Positions 14,608-15,536 of a DNA stretch of 15,536 nucleotides are shown here, piece after piece; the first letter of the stretch is position 1; every line of letters starts with the position of its first letter. The stretch is from Desulfobacterales bacterium. Lineage in GTDB: Bacteria > Desulfobacterota > Desulfobacteria > Desulfobacterales > JASFBJ01. Position numbers and translations under genes: made by a program. Below the pieces are notes generated by a model, which saw nothing but the letters and a program-made list of their open reading frames with translations, was not told the DNA's origin and made no database searches. The stretch lies in the NCBI GenBank assembly GCA_030149585.1, contig JASFBJ010000045.1, positions 1 through 15,536 of the forward strand, given 5' to 3'.

Positions 14608-15536
14608 GTATATTTTACAAATCCGGCAAAAAATCCAAGCCTGGTTTACAGCAAACAACAAAAGCCAACATACTCTTGTTAATAGCAGCGATTATCTGGG
14701 GCGTTGGTTTTGTTGCCCAGCGTGCAGGGATGAATTATATTGGGCCCTTTACTTTTAATGGAATTCGATTTGCTCTTGGATGTATGGTGCTTTTGCCCTT
14801 TATTATTATGAGTCAATTTTCATCCAGGTCTGATTTCTCATATAAAAAGATTAATTATGTGAAATATTTACGGGCCGGGGTTCTGGCAGGTGGGGTCCTT
14901 TTTATTGGCGCCTCCTTTCAACAATCAGGCCTGGTGTTCACATCTGCCGGGAATGCAGGTTTTATAACCGGTTTATATGTGATTTTTGTGCCGATTTTTG
15001 GGCTTTTTCAAGGCAGAAAAACAAGTTTGGGAACCTGGCTGGGTACGATTTTAGCAGCAGTCGGCCTATATTTTTTAAGTATAACAGAGTCTTTTACCAT
15101 CTCAAAAGGTGATTTACTTGTTCTTATCGGAGCTGTTGCCTGGGCAGTTCATGTTCAGATTTTAGCGGTTTTTTCACCCAGGATGGAACCTCTTTTGCTT
15201 GCATTTGCCCAGTTTGCGGTCTGCTCGGTTTTGTGTTTGGGCTTAGCTCTAATTTTTGAAACCTGGCGATTTCAGAAAATAATTGAAGCAGCCTGGCCAT
15301 TAATTTTTGGCGGATGTATCAGCGTTGGGATTGCCTATACATTACAGATTATTGGACAGCGCCACGCGCCTCCCTCTCATGCGGCAATTATTTTGAGCCT
15401 TGAGACTGTTTTTGCCGCAATAGGAGGCTATCTCATACTTCATGAAGTTTTTACATCACGTGAATTATTTGGTTGTCTTCTTATGCTGGCTGGAATGCTT
15501 TTTTCTCAGCTTTACACAATATGGTTTAAGAATTGA
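14604..15536 (+). CDS. DMT-superfamily EamA-type transporter
   Basis: This 310-residue inner-membrane protein has about ten hydrophobic segments arranged as two EamA repeats. The first repeat begins LLLIAAIIWGVGFVAQRAG and continues with FTFNGIRFALGCMVLLPF. The second begins near GDLLVLIGAVAWAVHVQIL. The end is SLETVFAAIGGYLILHE with MLAGMLFSQL, typical of EamA exporters of metabolites or amino acids. The preferred ATG (14604) overlaps the radical SAM stop as ATGA, a standard coupling. The in-frame ATG at 14565 lies 39 bp inside the upstream gene and would add 13 residues without evident membrane features. The substrate cannot be told. The stop is the last base of the window, so the gene is complete. 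Confidence 0.93.
   Translation: MSIFYKSGKKSKPGLQQTTKANILLLIAAIIWGVGFVAQRAGMNYIGPFTFNGIRFALGCMVLLPFIIMSQFSSRSDFSYKKINYVKYLRAGVLAGGVLFIGASFQQSGLVFTSAGNAGFITGLYVIFVPIFGLFQGRKTSLGTWLGTILAAVGLYFLSITESFTISKGDLLVLIGAVAWAVHVQILAVFSPRMEPLLLAFAQFAVCSVLCLGLALIFETWRFQKIIEAAWPLIFGGCISVGIAYTLQIIGQRHAPPSHAAIILSLETVFAAIGGYLILHEVFTSRELFGCLLMLAGMLFSQLYTIWFKN

Noticed and set aside
15452..15467. Second palindrome containing TCACGTGA inside the transporter gene
   Set aside because: Only the core matches parS; both flanks differ at several defined positions, and it is inside coding sequence.
1..15536. CRISPR arrays, transposases, phage genes, tRNA or rRNA genes
   Set aside because: No regularly spaced repeats, mobile-element proteins or recognisable tRNA/rRNA sequences were seen on either strand.

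Overview
The window is an AT-rich bacterial chromosomal segment with every protein gene on the + strand, tightly packed and largely operon-like. The gene content suggests a sulfate-reducer-like member of the Desulfobacterota (old Deltaproteobacteria). The evidence is a siroheme decarboxylase (alternative heme pathway) subunit of the Lrp/AsnC type, several radical SAM and cysteine-cluster proteins, and a fused TIGR03960/TIGR03936-type radical SAM protein next to RNase G. The lineage is inferred from gene content, not proven. There are no mobile elements, CRISPR arrays, tRNAs or rRNAs.

Region 1 (1-1070): the 3' part of an outer-membrane beta-barrel-type protein, closed by a strong intrinsic terminator. 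Region 2 (1094-5137): a fused B12-domain-like radical SAM / DUF2344 protein and ribonuclease G, 9 bp apart. Region 3 (5159-10448): a good sigma70-type promoter followed by the classic origin-proximal cluster rpmH-rnpA-yidD-yidC-jag-mnmE (ribosomal protein L34, RNase P protein, membrane insertion factors, an RNA-binding protein and the tRNA U34 GTPase). rpmH is only 44 codons long. A match to the ParB-binding parS consensus starts on the first base after the mnmE stop codon. The usual flanks of this cluster (dnaA upstream; mnmG, rsmG, parA and parB downstream) are absent from the window.

Region 4 (10471-12663): a YkgJ-type cysteine-cluster protein, an unrecognised 111-residue protein, and MtnA (methylthioribose-1-phosphate isomerase), closely spaced and each with a Shine-Dalgarno-like sequence. 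MtnA carries an 18-bp tandem duplication at its N-terminus. Region 5 (12684-15536): an AhbB-like siroheme decarboxylase subunit, then a long imperfect intergenic hairpin, a B12-domain-type radical SAM enzyme that appears to start at TTG, and a DMT/EamA transporter coupled to it by an ATGA overlap.

Most of the window is conserved housekeeping. The most interesting points are the parS site, the detached origin-type cluster, a tiny leader peptide overlapping a hairpin before mnmE, an 87-codon open frame with no credible start between rpmH and rnpA, the MtnA duplication, and the AhbB / radical SAM / transporter group. I did not find convincing evidence of an entirely new system.
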